Source: Cecembia calidifontis
GTDB lineage: Bacteria > Bacteroidota > Bacteroidia > Cytophagales > Cyclobacteriaceae
Length of the DNA: 64,000 nt
NCBI RefSeq assembly: GCF_004216715.1
Contig: NZ_SGXG01000001.1
Location: forward strand, 3,208,501-3,272,500
Reading direction: 5' to 3'
Under the pieces are notes generated by a model. It was given only the letters and a program-made list of their open reading frames with translations, was not told the origin of the DNA and ran no database searches. A program made the position numbers and the translations under genes. Positions 7,450 to 17,262 of the stretch are shown here, in pieces (positions within the stretch are counted from its first letter, which is position 1; every line of letters begins with the position of its first letter).

Positions 7450-9825
7450 TCATTCAGGATCCGCTGTCACCAGGTTGGTTTCTACCTGAATGAGGATATA
7501 CCTTAATAAAGGCCAATTATCGGACTGTGATTTTAGTATGGCATAGTCACCCGGATTTTCATTTCTTATTTTTTCAAGGGCATAGCCTATTCCGAACCAA
7601 CCTGTTATATTGAATCTTGATTGGTTCCAACTAAATACCCAAGGAATTGCCCTTAAATCTGCTAAGGTCCTTGTGCCGGTTCTCCTGCTTGGTCTTGACC
7701 CTATTTTGCTTAATTCCAAAACATCAATTGGAGTGGCCTGTCCAAAAAATTGGATAAAGGAGGGATGGGTTAATAAAGTCCTGTAGTGCTCCATGGCATA
7801 TTTAGAAAGTTGCTCCACAATGGCATCTGGAAAGCTTTCCGTTTTATCCGGATAAAAATAGGATGAGGATTGGAGGGTGATACCAGATAACAACATCTCC
7901 AGGTTGTACACCCCATTGAGTAAATTGGCAAATTGTTGGGCGATAGTCTCGCCTTGTACTGTAAGCTTCATTTCCCCGCTAAGGCTTCCTTGGGGCATGC
8001 TTTCCAGGAAACGGTGGTATTTTCCGCCTCCCCGGCTAATCGTGCCTCCAATGCCATGGAAAAAGCAAAAATGAACCCCATGTTTTTGTGCTATGGATGT
8101 TAGCTTTTTTCCGGTTTGATAAATGTTCCACCGGCTTGTCAGGACACCGCCGTCTTTGTTGCTATCAGAATATCCCAACATGATTTCAAATCTTTCGTTA
8201 TCAAGACTTTTTACAAATTGTAGGGTTAAATATTCATCCATGATGCCTGCTGATTCATTCAAGTCCTTAATGGTTTCAAAAAGAGGTACAACCTTGAATT
8301 GGTCATATGGCAACCCCACTTCTCTAAAAAACAAATAAACTATCAGGAGATCACTCACCTGCCGGTTCATACTTATAATAAAAGATCCAATTCCCTCCTT
8401 TCCAAATTTATCAAAATGACTTTTTACTACTCTATAACAATCCAAAACGCGGTCAGCTTCCGGTCCAAAGGATTTTCCCCAAATACCAAAAGGTCGGTTT
8501 TGTTTCAGCTCATCCAAGATGAATTTCATCCTCGTCTTTTCATCCCAGGTTCGGAAAGGAGAAGTTTCAGGGAAAACATGCATAAGTATTTGCTCTATGG
8601 CTTTGTCATGGAATTCCGAGTTTTGCCTGATATCCAATTTGGCCAGGTGAAAACCAAAGCAAGATACCTGCCGCTCTATGGGGAAAATTTGATTTTCAAT
8701 GATATTATCGGCGCCGATTTCTTTCAAGCTCATTCTAAGCTTTTTCAGGTCTTCTGCCAATTCGGATGCATTCTTATAGACAGGGTATAGAAAATCCGGG
8801 TTTTCCTTGGATGTATTGTCGACTTGAAGCAGGACCAAGTTCAGGTATTGTCTCCAGGGTTCATAGGTATTGCGTGCTACCGCCTCTTTACCCAAAACGC
8901 CAAATTCTTCTTCTTTTTTTCTTATTATCTCTAAGAATGAAGCAGGAACAGGGTTTCGTTTTTCAGAAAATGACATGGATGCCGCTAAGGCGCTAAGCTG
9001 TTCGCTTATTAAAGCAAAAGCTGCTTTTCTATGTGCGAGTAAGGTTTCCTCTGTGATTTGCGCCGTAACATAAGGATGACCATCTCTGTCACTGCCGACC
9101 CAGCTCCCAAATTGGAGCTGGGGATATTTTTCGGGTTCATTTAACAGCCTGGTATCAAAGCCCATAGCTTTCCAGCTTTGTCTTAAATGTTGGTCACTTT
9201 TGGTAAGGGCTTTCGGAAAGACTTTCGTGAAATAGTGCATTACATTGGTTCTCTCAGAAGATACGGTTGGTTTTTCAAGATACACCTCGCCCGTTCTCCA
9301 CCATCGCTCCAAGAGACCTTTGATTTCATCTTTGAGTGAATCCCTTTCGAGTTTGGAGTAAGTATTATTTTGAAGTTTTACCAATTTGAGATAAAGATCC
9401 CGATGAAGTTCTAAGACCGAAATTCTCTTGGCTTCAGTAGGATGCGCCGTCAAAACAGGTCTTAATTTTACTTTGGAAATCAGGGCTGCAATTTCTTTTT
9501 CACTGTGCCCATTTGCTTTAAGCCTGGTGAATGTTTCCGCCCAGGAACCCCGGATAACCTGCGGTCCTGATTGGTCAATCAGTAGTCTCCGCTGCTGAAC
9601 GGCTGCATTTTCTTCCACCAGGTTCATCAACTGTAAAAAAATACTCAAAATTTGAATGTGCTTTTCTTCTGTATCTGTATCCTGTAGATCATTTTGCTGT
9701 TTTATGAAATCCAGGTTCAAAATATCCAAAGGAACTTGTTCGCCTATTTCTTCCAAGACCTCCTTGAGACAGCTGGTCAGAAAAGCAGTATCTTTGTGGA
9801 TTTTTTCAAAAATATTCACCTTCAA
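7450..9825 (-). CDS. ppc: Phosphoenolpyruvate carboxylase, main part (C-terminus cut by TGA)
   Basis: 791 residues of PEP carboxylase, which adds bicarbonate to phosphoenolpyruvate to give oxaloacetate and refills the TCA cycle. Visible family motifs are LTAHPTEAKR with the catalytic histidine at about residue 128, GSDRDGHP, the MLGYSDSNKDGG block, the FHGIGGTISRGGG glycine loop and GSRPSRR. It ends in NLVTADPE then TGA, although the family continues for about 105 more residues, which are present in the same frame immediately afterwards. The first codon of the frame used here is TTG, with a GTG two codons later; no upstream ATG is in frame. Without the C-terminal piece it would probably be inactive. 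Confidence 0.93.
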   Translation of the reverse strand: MKVNIFEKIHKDTAFLTSCLKEVLEEIGEQVPLDILNLDFIKQQNDLQDTDTEEKHIQILSIFLQLMNLVEENAAVQQRRLLIDQSGPQVIRGSWAETFTRLKANGHSEKEIAALISKVKLRPVLTAHPTEAKRISVLELHRDLYLKLVKLQNNTYSKLERDSLKDEIKGLLERWWRTGEVYLEKPTVSSERTNVMHYFTKVFPKALTKSDQHLRQSWKAMGFDTRLLNEPEKYPQLQFGSWVGSDRDGHPYVTAQITEETLLAHRKAAFALISEQLSALAASMSFSEKRNPVPASFLEIIRKKEEEFGVLGKEAVARNTYEPWRQYLNLVLLQVDNTSKENPDFLYPVYKNASELAEDLKKLRMSLKEIGADNIIENQIFPIERQVSCFGFHLAKLDIRQNSEFHDKAIEQILMHVFPETSPFRTWDEKTRMKFILDELKQNRPFGIWGKSFGPEADRVLDCYRVVKSHFDKFGKEGIGSFIISMNRQVSDLLIVYLFFREVGLPYDQFKVVPLFETIKDLNESAGIMDEYLTLQFVKSLDNERFEIMLGYSDSNKDGGVLTSRWNIYQTGKKLTSIAQKHGVHFCFFHGIGGTISRGGGKYHRFLESMPQGSLSGEMKLTVQGETIAQQFANLLNGVYNLEMLLSGITLQSSSYFYPDKTESFPDAIVEQLSKYAMEHYRTLLTHPSFIQFFGQATPIDVLELSKIGSRPSRRTGTRTLADLRAIPWVFSWNQSRFNITGWFGIGYALEKIRNENPGDYAILKSQSDNWPLLRYILIQVETNLVTADPE

Positions 9826-9899
9826 TCCAATTTTAGGTTATTGAATTAATTTTATACAGTTAAAAGTAAAAAAATCACCAAGACAATGAAAGTTTTCCC

Positions 9900-11153
9900 C
9901 TAAAAGAACTTCAGGAAATTTGCCATGAAAAAACCAAGGTAATTGCCTATGGCATATCCCACAATCCCAATAGTAATACCTGAAATGATGATGTTTTTAT
10001 TGCCTAATGCACCTGCTATCACCGGAACAAATGGAGGCGAACAAATGAAAGAGACGGAGGTAATCATGGTAGTGTCAGCATCTATTTTAAAAATCCTACT
10101 CAATAAAAGGTGCAACAGGAGGGAACCAAAAACTGCTAAAGAGATGTAGGCAAGTAACACCGGATTGAAATCTGTCAAGCTTCGGACATCTGCCATTGAA
10201 GCTACTACTATACTGAAAATCAGTATGAAATACATCCCGGTATCAAAAGTCAATGGGGCTCTATTTACAAATTTTAAAGTAGAAGCGAGGATAGCTAAGC
10301 TTGTAATCGTCAAGATGGTAACTACCATCAGCATGTTTTCAGGAACCAATGATCCCAAACTTACTCCTAAAGCGACAATACTTAAGGCATAACCCAATCC
10401 CCGGGAGATGAACTTGATTTTTTTTCCAGTTTGTAATTCTCCCTCCTGGTTTTTCAAAAGGCCCTCTGATGGGGAAATGGATTTGGGGTAAGGAGGTAGA
10501 AATTTATTAAATAGCTTTTTCCCAATAGATACTAAAAAACTTAAATAAAAAACCCCGATGATAAGGTCATAGGTATGTGTGAGGATATAAGTATTCGGAT
10601 CCACATCGAGCATCATTTTTAGAGAAGCCAAGTTTGGGGTACCACCAGTGTAAACTCCAACCAATAAACCGGAGATTTTCCAGAAGTCTGGGATACCGCT
10701 GGAATGGAATATAAAATAGCCCAAACTGATCATGGAAATGACGGAGAAAAGTCCGATAAATAGGGACGCTAAGGTTTTACCGGCCAGGTTCTTCCATTGT
10801 TTGATGTTGGAAGAGAAAAGCATCAAAGGAATAGCCAATAACACGGAAATACTCATCAGGTTGTCTTTTAGGCCATGAATTTTAAAAGCCAAAAGATGTT
10901 TTTCTTCGATTTGGCCACTACCTAAAAGGCTTTCAATTTCTGCTAAACTGGCTTTGGGGTGCAACAGGATATATTCATTGAGGAAGCCTCCCATTTGGGG
11001 CAGGATGTTGGAATTGCCCAAAATCAGACCAAAAGCATAGGCTATGATGACGGGGCCCAATTTTTCGATGAAGGAAAACTTCCTGCACAACCATATTATG
11101 AAAGCTGGGCTGAGAACATAAACAATCAATAAAATAAATATGGATAAGCTCAT
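9900..11153 (-). CDS. DUF819 family integral membrane protein
   Basis: About 417 residues and roughly 10-12 hydrophobic segments. It shows the DUF819 pattern: a start of the type SPAFIIWLCRKFSFIEKLGPVIIAYAFG, a central TGGTPNLASLKMML segment and a C-terminal half rich in small residues (SFICSPPFVPVIAGALGNK). The family has no firmly established function; its topology resembles transporters. I start it at the ATG at 11153 because the in-frame codon 15 bp upstream is TTG. A long hydrophilic loop lies near residues 225-245. It is divergent from hppA with about 220 bp between them. Confidence 0.85.
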   Translation of the reverse strand: MSLSIFILLIVYVLSPAFIIWLCRKFSFIEKLGPVIIAYAFGLILGNSNILPQMGGFLNEYILLHPKASLAEIESLLGSGQIEEKHLLAFKIHGLKDNLMSISVLLAIPLMLFSSNIKQWKNLAGKTLASLFIGLFSVISMISLGYFIFHSSGIPDFWKISGLLVGVYTGGTPNLASLKMMLDVDPNTYILTHTYDLIIGVFYLSFLVSIGKKLFNKFLPPYPKSISPSEGLLKNQEGELQTGKKIKFISRGLGYALSIVALGVSLGSLVPENMLMVVTILTITSLAILASTLKFVNRAPLTFDTGMYFILIFSIVVASMADVRSLTDFNPVLLAYISLAVFGSLLLHLLLSRIFKIDADTTMITSVSFICSPPFVPVIAGALGNKNIIISGITIGIVGYAIGNYLGFFMANFLKFF

Positions 11154-11307
11154 GGGGTGAATTTTCAATGGAGCAAGTTAGAAAATGCAACTGAAATTTA
11201 TTCACTGATACAAAAAAATGGAAAGGGTATTCTCTTAATTTTTTAAGCATTTTTTTATGACAAAATAATGTACTGCCAACAAAAAAATATGAGATTTATC
11301 TGTTTTG

Positions 11308-11338
11308 ATTGCGAGATATATGAATAATAATATATTTG
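11308..11338 (+). promoter_or_regulatory. Bacteroidota-type promoter for hppA
   Basis: TATATTTG at 11331-11338 fits the Bacteroidota -7 consensus TAnnTTTG. TTG at 11309-11311 lies exactly 19 nt upstream, the spacing expected for the -33 element. The site is 39 bp before the hppA ATG. It is the clearest match to this promoter type I found in the window. Confidence 0.6.
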
Positions 11339-11377
11339 TCGGATTGAAAATTTGACAGTAAACGCAAAATAAGTTTT

Positions 11378-13597
11378 ATGGAACAAATGTTTATTTATTT
11401 GGTGCCCGTCTTGGGGATTATCGGCCTAAGTGTAATGTCTATCAAATCTGCTTGGGTGACCAGGCAGGAAACCGGTGATGAAAACATGATGGAGTTGGCC
11501 GGGTATGTGGCCAAAGGAGCCATGGCTTTTTTGAAAGCAGAGTGGAAAATCCTTTTCTATTTTGTGGTCATTGCCGCAATTATCCTGGGATGGTCCGGGA
11601 CTTTGGTTGAAAACTCAAGCCCGATCATCGCTATTTCATTCGTAATTGGTGCTTTTCTTTCCGCGTTTGCTGGATACTTGGGGATGAACATTGCCACCAA
11701 AGCCAATGTAAGGACGACTCAAGCAGCAAAAACCAGTCTTAAAAATGCTCTTAATGTTTCTTTTACAGGTGGAACTGTGATGGGACTTGGTGTAGCAGGA
11801 CTTGCTGTTTTGGGGATGGGTTCCTTGTTTATTTTATTTTATAACATGTTTGTAGTTTCCACTGGAGGTGATGTGAATGGTGCCGCCATGGAAACTGCAC
11901 TTGAGGTCTTGGCAGGTTTTTCCTTAGGTGCGGAATCTATAGCCCTTTTTGCCCGTGTGGGAGGTGGTATTTATACCAAAGCAGCTGATGTGGGTGCTGA
12001 CCTTGTCGGTAAAGTGGAAGCGGGAATTCCAGAAGATGATGTAAGGAACCCTGCAACAATTGCAGATAACGTAGGGGATAACGTAGGTGACGTGGCAGGT
12101 ATGGGTGCTGACCTTTTCGGTTCTTATGTGGCTACTATTTTGGCCTCCATGGTATTGGGAAGAGAGATTGTATCCGCTGATAATTTTGGAGGAATAGCAC
12201 CTGTCCTTTTGCCTTTGGTGATTGCAGGTTTGGGCTTGATGTTCTCCATAGTAGGTACCTTTTTTGTGAAAATTACAAAAGATACAGACAGTGTACAGAA
12301 TGCGTTGAATAAAGGAAACTGGATTTCCATCCTGTTGACTGTAGCTGCTTCCTACCCTGTAATCATGTACATGTTACCTGAGGGAGATTTGGTACTTTCC
12401 AGAGGTGGATCCATTGCATTCACCAAAATGGGCGTTTTCGGGGCAGTGGTTATCGGTTTGGTTGTAGGTGCCCTGATGAGTATGATTACAGAGTATTATA
12501 CTTCCATGGGTAAAAGACCTGTTAACTCCATCATTAAGCAATCTTCCACAGGTCATGCTACCAATATTATTGGTGGTCTTTCTGTAGGGATGGAATCTAC
12601 CGTTGCACCAATCATTTTGTTGGCTGCAGGTATTTACGGATCATTCCTGGTCGCTGGCCTTTATGGAGTGGCTATTGCTGCGGCCGGTATGATGGCCACT
12701 ACCGCAATGCAGCTGGCCATAGATGCTTTTGGTCCTATTGCGGATAATGCTGGGGGAATAGCAGAGATGTCCGGATTGCCAAAAGAAGTGAGAGAAAGAA
12801 CAGATATTTTGGACGCAGTGGGTAATACCACAGCAGCCACCGGCAAAGGTTTTGCGATTGCTTCTGCTGCTTTGACCGCATTGGCCCTGTTTGCAGCGTA
12901 TGTAGGGATTGCAGGTATAGATTCCATTGATATTTACAAAGCGGATGTACTTGCCGGTCTTTTTGTTGGCGCGATGATTCCGTTTATTTTCTCTTCTTTG
13001 GCCATTGCAGCTGTAGGCCGTGCAGCCATGGATATGGTCAATGAGGTGAGGAGACAGTTTAGGGAAATTCCAGGTATCATGGAATATAAAGCCAAGCCAG
13101 AGTATGAGAAATGTGTGGAAATTTCCACCAAGGCTTCCATCCGTGAAATGGTTGCTCCTGGTGCCATTGCCTTATTGGCTCCAATGATTGTAGGTTTTGC
13201 CTTTGGCCCAGAAGTATTGGGTGGCTTGTTGGCAGGTATTACCGTATCTGGTGTTTTGATGGGTATTTTTCAGAACAACGCCGGTGGAGCTTGGGACAAT
13301 GCCAAGAAATCTTTCGAGAAAGGCGTGGAGATCAATGGCAAAATGGAATATAAAGGATCTGATGCCCACAAGGCTTCTGTAACGGGCGATACCGTAGGGG
13401 ATCCTTTCAAAGATACCTCAGGTCCTTCCATGAACATTTTGATCAAATTAACTTCGATTGTAGCCTTGATAATTGCTCCCCATATCTCTAACGGGGATGG
13501 ACATGCTTATGGCAAATTAGAGCAAGAGAAAGTAAAAGAAATTACTTTGGAACCTACCAAGGAGATTGTAACTGTCGAAGAACTCAAAGTCGATTAA
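11378..13597 (+). CDS. hppA: K+-dependent membrane-bound ion-pumping pyrophosphatase
   Basis: A 739-residue polytopic enzyme that hydrolyses pyrophosphate and pumps H+ and/or Na+ across the cytoplasmic membrane. The substrate-site signature GGGIYTKAADVGADLVGK is followed by the DNVGDNVGDVAGMGADLF aspartate cluster; a second Asp/Lys block (GGAWDNAKK, GDTVGDPFKDTSGPSMNIL) is near the C-terminus. In the GNTTAATGKGF segment the two positions that separate the subfamilies are Ala and Gly, not Lys and Thr, so by known family rules it is the K+-dependent type. H+ versus Na+ specificity cannot be settled by eye. The C-terminus has an extra charged tail rich in Glu/Lys. Transcribed alone, with a promoter and a terminator. 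Confidence 0.96.
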   Translation: MEQMFIYLVPVLGIIGLSVMSIKSAWVTRQETGDENMMELAGYVAKGAMAFLKAEWKILFYFVVIAAIILGWSGTLVENSSPIIAISFVIGAFLSAFAGYLGMNIATKANVRTTQAAKTSLKNALNVSFTGGTVMGLGVAGLAVLGMGSLFILFYNMFVVSTGGDVNGAAMETALEVLAGFSLGAESIALFARVGGGIYTKAADVGADLVGKVEAGIPEDDVRNPATIADNVGDNVGDVAGMGADLFGSYVATILASMVLGREIVSADNFGGIAPVLLPLVIAGLGLMFSIVGTFFVKITKDTDSVQNALNKGNWISILLTVAASYPVIMYMLPEGDLVLSRGGSIAFTKMGVFGAVVIGLVVGALMSMITEYYTSMGKRPVNSIIKQSSTGHATNIIGGLSVGMESTVAPIILLAAGIYGSFLVAGLYGVAIAAAGMMATTAMQLAIDAFGPIADNAGGIAEMSGLPKEVRERTDILDAVGNTTAATGKGFAIASAALTALALFAAYVGIAGIDSIDIYKADVLAGLFVGAMIPFIFSSLAIAAVGRAAMDMVNEVRRQFREIPGIMEYKAKPEYEKCVEISTKASIREMVAPGAIALLAPMIVGFAFGPEVLGGLLAGITVSGVLMGIFQNNAGGAWDNAKKSFEKGVEINGKMEYKGSDAHKASVTGDTVGDPFKDTSGPSMNILIKLTSIVALIIAPHISNGDGHAYGKLEQEKVKEITLEPTKEIVTVEELKVD

Positions 13598-13619
13598 TTA
13601 ACCCAAAACCCAAAATGCT

Positions 13620-13653
13620 AAGCCATCCGGATTCCGGATGGCTTTTGTTTTTT
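13620..13653 (+). terminator. Rho-independent terminator after hppA
   Basis: A perfect inverted repeat, AGCCATCCGG (13621-13630) and CCGGATGGCT (13634-13643), is followed by TTTGTTTTTT. It lies 24 bp after the hppA stop codon. Confidence 0.9.
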
Positions 13654-14043
13654 AGATTTTTTGAATTTGAATGAATTTCCGATTATGTAATTTCAGGCAT
13701 CTTCTCCAGTCCGAATTCCAAGCCAAGAAAAAAGTGTATTGACTTTTTAAAAGATTGAAATTCAGTTTTTTGAAGAAGTACAATAAAGGACCATGAATCA
13801 ATTAAATATTTTTCATCAATTCGATTCATATTGGTTTAAAAAATGGTTGTTGTTTTAAAATGTATTCCTTTTTACTTTGATTTTTAAATTTTTCCTGTCT
13901 AAATTAAAACAATTCCTGAAAATCAGAAGGTTGAATGGTTTTAAGTTTAATTTTTTCAGGGAATAATTTTATTGCAATAGGTCTGGATTTTTTAATCCGG
14001 TTTTGATCCGCTCATTTATTTAAATCACACAAAACGATTGTTT
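13654..14043. other. AT-rich leader region before the SusC gene
   Basis: About 390 bp without a supportable gene, very AT-rich, between the hppA terminator and the SusC start. It presumably holds the promoter and 5' leader of the nutrient-uptake operon. I could not find an exact TAnnTTTG promoter; TACTTTG near 13870 is one base short of the spacing. No riboswitch fold was recognised. Confidence 0.4.
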
Positions 14044-17000
14044 ATGAAACAAAAATTTACGCTTCCTATTTTCCTCTTTTTGCTAATTGGCCTTGCCCTA
14101 AATGGTCAGGCTCAGATCCAAGTGAGGGGAAAGGTTGTATCTCAGGAAGATGGGCAGCCACTTCCAGGAGTGACTATTTTGGTGCAGAACACAACAATAG
14201 GTTCTGTGACGGACATTGAAGGGAATTACACTATCAATGTCCCAAATGAAAATTCGGTCCTTACTTTTTCATTTATTGGTTTTAAAGCACAGGTAATACC
14301 GGTAAATGGAAGGTCTGTCATCAACGTGAATATGGTGACGGATACAGAGCAGCTGTCGGAGGTGGTTGTCACAGCTTTCGGTTTGACGCAGGAAAAAAAG
14401 AAGATTTCTTTCGCGGCGCAAGAAGTCCGTGGAGATGAAATCCTTGCCTCACGTGAACAAAATGTAATTGATGCATTGAACGCAAAAGTTGCAGGAGTTC
14501 AGGTAACACGACAAGGTGGATCTGCTGGGGCTGGTTCTAGTATAGTGATCCGGGGTATTCAGTCTATTTCAGGCCAAAACCAACCTTTGATAGTTGTTGA
14601 TGGTATACCTGTCAATAACTCTTTTAGGGCCTCGATTGGAACTTCTGCAGGTGTAGACTATGCTAACAGGGCTATTGATATCAATCCAAATGATATCGAA
14701 AACATTACAGTATTGAAAGGACCGGCTGCCACTTCTTTATATGGTATTCAAGGTGCTACAGGTGTGGTCTTGATCACCACCAAAAAAGGTTCTAAACAAA
14801 AAGGTTTTACAGTTGATATTTCTACCAATAATTCAACTGACAGGATCATGAATTATTTTCCTCAACAATTGAGATATAGCCAAGGTGATAATGGGGTTTT
14901 CAACGGAGGTACAACTTTTAATCATTATGGAGCACCAATGTCCACTTTGAGGTATGATGAATCAACTCCTAATGTGAAGGATCCCAGGGGTACCATAGTG
15001 GACATGAACCATCCCAATGCAGGGCCAAGAGTTCCGGTTTATGACAATCAGCGTTTGTTTTTTCAAAATGGCTTCACCAATGATACACACATAGCTGTAT
15101 CTTCCTCCAATGATAAATCCAATTTTTATTTGTCTGCAGGAAATATGTTCCAACAGGGAATTATACCCAATAACACATTCAACCGGACTTCAGTAAAATT
15201 ATCCGCTGACTCAAAGCTAACGGAGCGCTTCAAAATCGGCGGTTCAGTAAATTATGTAAACAGTACCAGCACAAAGTTTGGTAGAGGGGATAACTTTTCT
15301 GATGCCATCCAAGGACTTTACAGAACACCTCCTTCTTTTGACAATTCTGCAGGTTTTGTTTATCCAAGCGGCGTTCAAAGAAACTTTAGGGGAGCAGTAG
15401 ATGGTTCTGTTCCATTTAGTCCGGATAACCCTTTTTGGACAGTAAATAAAAACCCTTACAACGATAATGTTAACCGTTTCATAACATTTTTACAAACTGA
15501 TATCAAGGCGGCCGAATGGTTGAATATTACCCATAGACTAGGGTTTGATTTTACCTATGATGCTCGGACACAAGTTTGGGCACCATTTTCCTCTGGAGGC
15601 GCAGCTATATCTGCAAGTGGTGCTTTAGGAGGAAGGATTGTGGAGGACACCTACACAGATAAAATTCTCAACTCTGATTTGATTATTACAGCAAATAAAG
15701 ATGTCAGTGAAAAAGTCTCTCTATCTTTCTTGGTAGGTCACAACATGTTCTCTTCCAATACCATGAGTATGTTTATGAACGGGACAAATTTTGCTATTCC
15801 AGGTTTGAACAATATTGCAAACACACAGGAAAACCCAATTTTCACAAAAACTGACTTTAGACGGATGACCCAAGCAGTATTTTCCAGAGGTTCTATTGGA
15901 TACCTGAATTCCATTTTCTTGGAACTTTCTGTCAGAAATGAATGGGCATCTACTTTGCCCGCTAACAACCGGTCATTTACTTACGGAAGTGCAGGGTTAA
16001 GTGTAGCGGTAACGGATCTTTTCAAAATCGAAAGCCGCGCTTTAAGCTTCGCAAAACTTAGAGGCTCCTACGCAGGGGCGGGTAATATTCCTCCTGCCTA
16101 TTCAACGGAAACCTTTTATAACATTGCTACCACCAGCACCCGATATGCACCTGGAGTTAGGTTTCCTATTGATGGAGTAGGAGGTGTTTTGTTAAGTCCA
16201 TCTGCAGGAAATAATAATCTTCGAGCTGAGTTCACCAATACTTATGAGATAGGCGCAGATCTTAGGTTCTTTGAGAACCGCTTTGGATTGGATGTTACCT
16301 ATTACAATGCGGTTAGCCGCGATCAGATAGTATCTGTTCCAATTCCAGCCTCCACAGGTTTTACTTCGCAGTTGATCAACTCAGGGGAAATTCAAAATAA
16401 GGGTATTGAAGCTGTTCTTACAGCAACCGTTTATAAAAGAGGTGACTTCAATTGGGATATGGTATTCAACTTCACCCGTAACCGCAATTTTGTGATTTCT
16501 TTACCAAATGATGAGCCCATTGTCAACAATCTTTTTGGAGCACGTATCCAAAGCAGATTGATTCCAGGGGAGCAGTTTGGGGTATTTTACGGAAATGCAT
16601 TTTTGAGAAATGCTAATGGTGATGTACTGATCAACCCTCAAGGTTTCCCGATTATGGATCCTGTGCAGCGAATGATCGGTAATCCTAACCCTGATTACCT
16701 CATTGGATGGAGAAATAACTTTACTTATAAAAACTTCAATCTGACTTTTCTTTGGGATATCCGGAAAGGTGGTGATGTTGTCAATGTAACTGCTTACTGG
16801 ATGGGTAATGGATCTGGTGTAGCAGAGCACACTTTAGATAGAAATAGAGTTGTGGTTTTCAGAGGTGTCATTGAAAATCCAAATGGAGATAATCATGGAC
16901 AAGTAAATAACATACCCGTGACTTTGAATCAAGCCGCTTTCCAAGGGGTAGGACCGGCAATGGCATTTGGCAGGGAATTGACTGAGCGATGGGTTCAGGA

Positions 17001-17244
17001 TGGATCCTGGATCAGGTTGCGTGATGTCAATTTGACATATCAGATTCCTTCAAGCATTTCCAGAAAGATGGGGATGAGCCGAGCTTCAGTTGGTGTCTAT
17101 GGTAGGAATATGCTTCTATTTACCAATTATGGGGGTATTGATCCCGAGACCAACCTGAACGGTCCAAATGCTCCGGTGGGAGTGGATGCATTTACCACTC
17201 CTAATATGAGAAGTTATGGAGCTACAATCAATGTTTCTTTTTAA
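14044..17244 (+). CDS. SusC/RagA-type TonB-dependent outer-membrane transporter
   Basis: 1066 residues from the ATG at 14044; an earlier in-frame TTG at 14038 is less likely. Signal peptide (KFTLPIFLFLLIGLALNGQAQ), then a carboxypeptidase-regulatory-like domain (about 25-100, VRGKVVSQEDGQPLPGVTI), the SusC-specific TonB region (SEVVVTAFGL, about 108-118), a plug domain (about 120-250, with GSSIVIRGIQSISG and VLKGPAATSLYG) and a C-terminal beta-barrel ending in INVSF. It forms the TonB-energised channel that takes substrate from the SusD-like lipoprotein encoded 18 bp downstream. The SusC/D substrate cannot be read from this sequence; the nearby exported peptidase hints at peptides. Confidence 0.96.
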   Translation: MKQKFTLPIFLFLLIGLALNGQAQIQVRGKVVSQEDGQPLPGVTILVQNTTIGSVTDIEGNYTINVPNENSVLTFSFIGFKAQVIPVNGRSVINVNMVTDTEQLSEVVVTAFGLTQEKKKISFAAQEVRGDEILASREQNVIDALNAKVAGVQVTRQGGSAGAGSSIVIRGIQSISGQNQPLIVVDGIPVNNSFRASIGTSAGVDYANRAIDINPNDIENITVLKGPAATSLYGIQGATGVVLITTKKGSKQKGFTVDISTNNSTDRIMNYFPQQLRYSQGDNGVFNGGTTFNHYGAPMSTLRYDESTPNVKDPRGTIVDMNHPNAGPRVPVYDNQRLFFQNGFTNDTHIAVSSSNDKSNFYLSAGNMFQQGIIPNNTFNRTSVKLSADSKLTERFKIGGSVNYVNSTSTKFGRGDNFSDAIQGLYRTPPSFDNSAGFVYPSGVQRNFRGAVDGSVPFSPDNPFWTVNKNPYNDNVNRFITFLQTDIKAAEWLNITHRLGFDFTYDARTQVWAPFSSGGAAISASGALGGRIVEDTYTDKILNSDLIITANKDVSEKVSLSFLVGHNMFSSNTMSMFMNGTNFAIPGLNNIANTQENPIFTKTDFRRMTQAVFSRGSIGYLNSIFLELSVRNEWASTLPANNRSFTYGSAGLSVAVTDLFKIESRALSFAKLRGSYAGAGNIPPAYSTETFYNIATTSTRYAPGVRFPIDGVGGVLLSPSAGNNNLRAEFTNTYEIGADLRFFENRFGLDVTYYNAVSRDQIVSVPIPASTGFTSQLINSGEIQNKGIEAVLTATVYKRGDFNWDMVFNFTRNRNFVISLPNDEPIVNNLFGARIQSRLIPGEQFGVFYGNAFLRNANGDVLINPQGFPIMDPVQRMIGNPNPDYLIGWRNNFTYKNFNLTFLWDIRKGGDVVNVTAYWMGNGSGVAEHTLDRNRVVVFRGVIENPNGDNHGQVNNIPVTLNQAAFQGVGPAMAFGRELTERWVQDGSWIRLRDVNLTYQIPSSISRKMGMSRASVGVYGRNMLLFTNYGGIDPETNLNGPNAPVGVDAFTTPNMRSYGATINVSF

Positions 17245-17262
17245 CCTCTAAACTTGAACGAA

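Noticed and set aside
13866..13876. TACTTTG as a -7 promoter element for SusC
   Set aside because: One base short of TAnnTTTG and about 170 bp from the start codon with no -33 partner.
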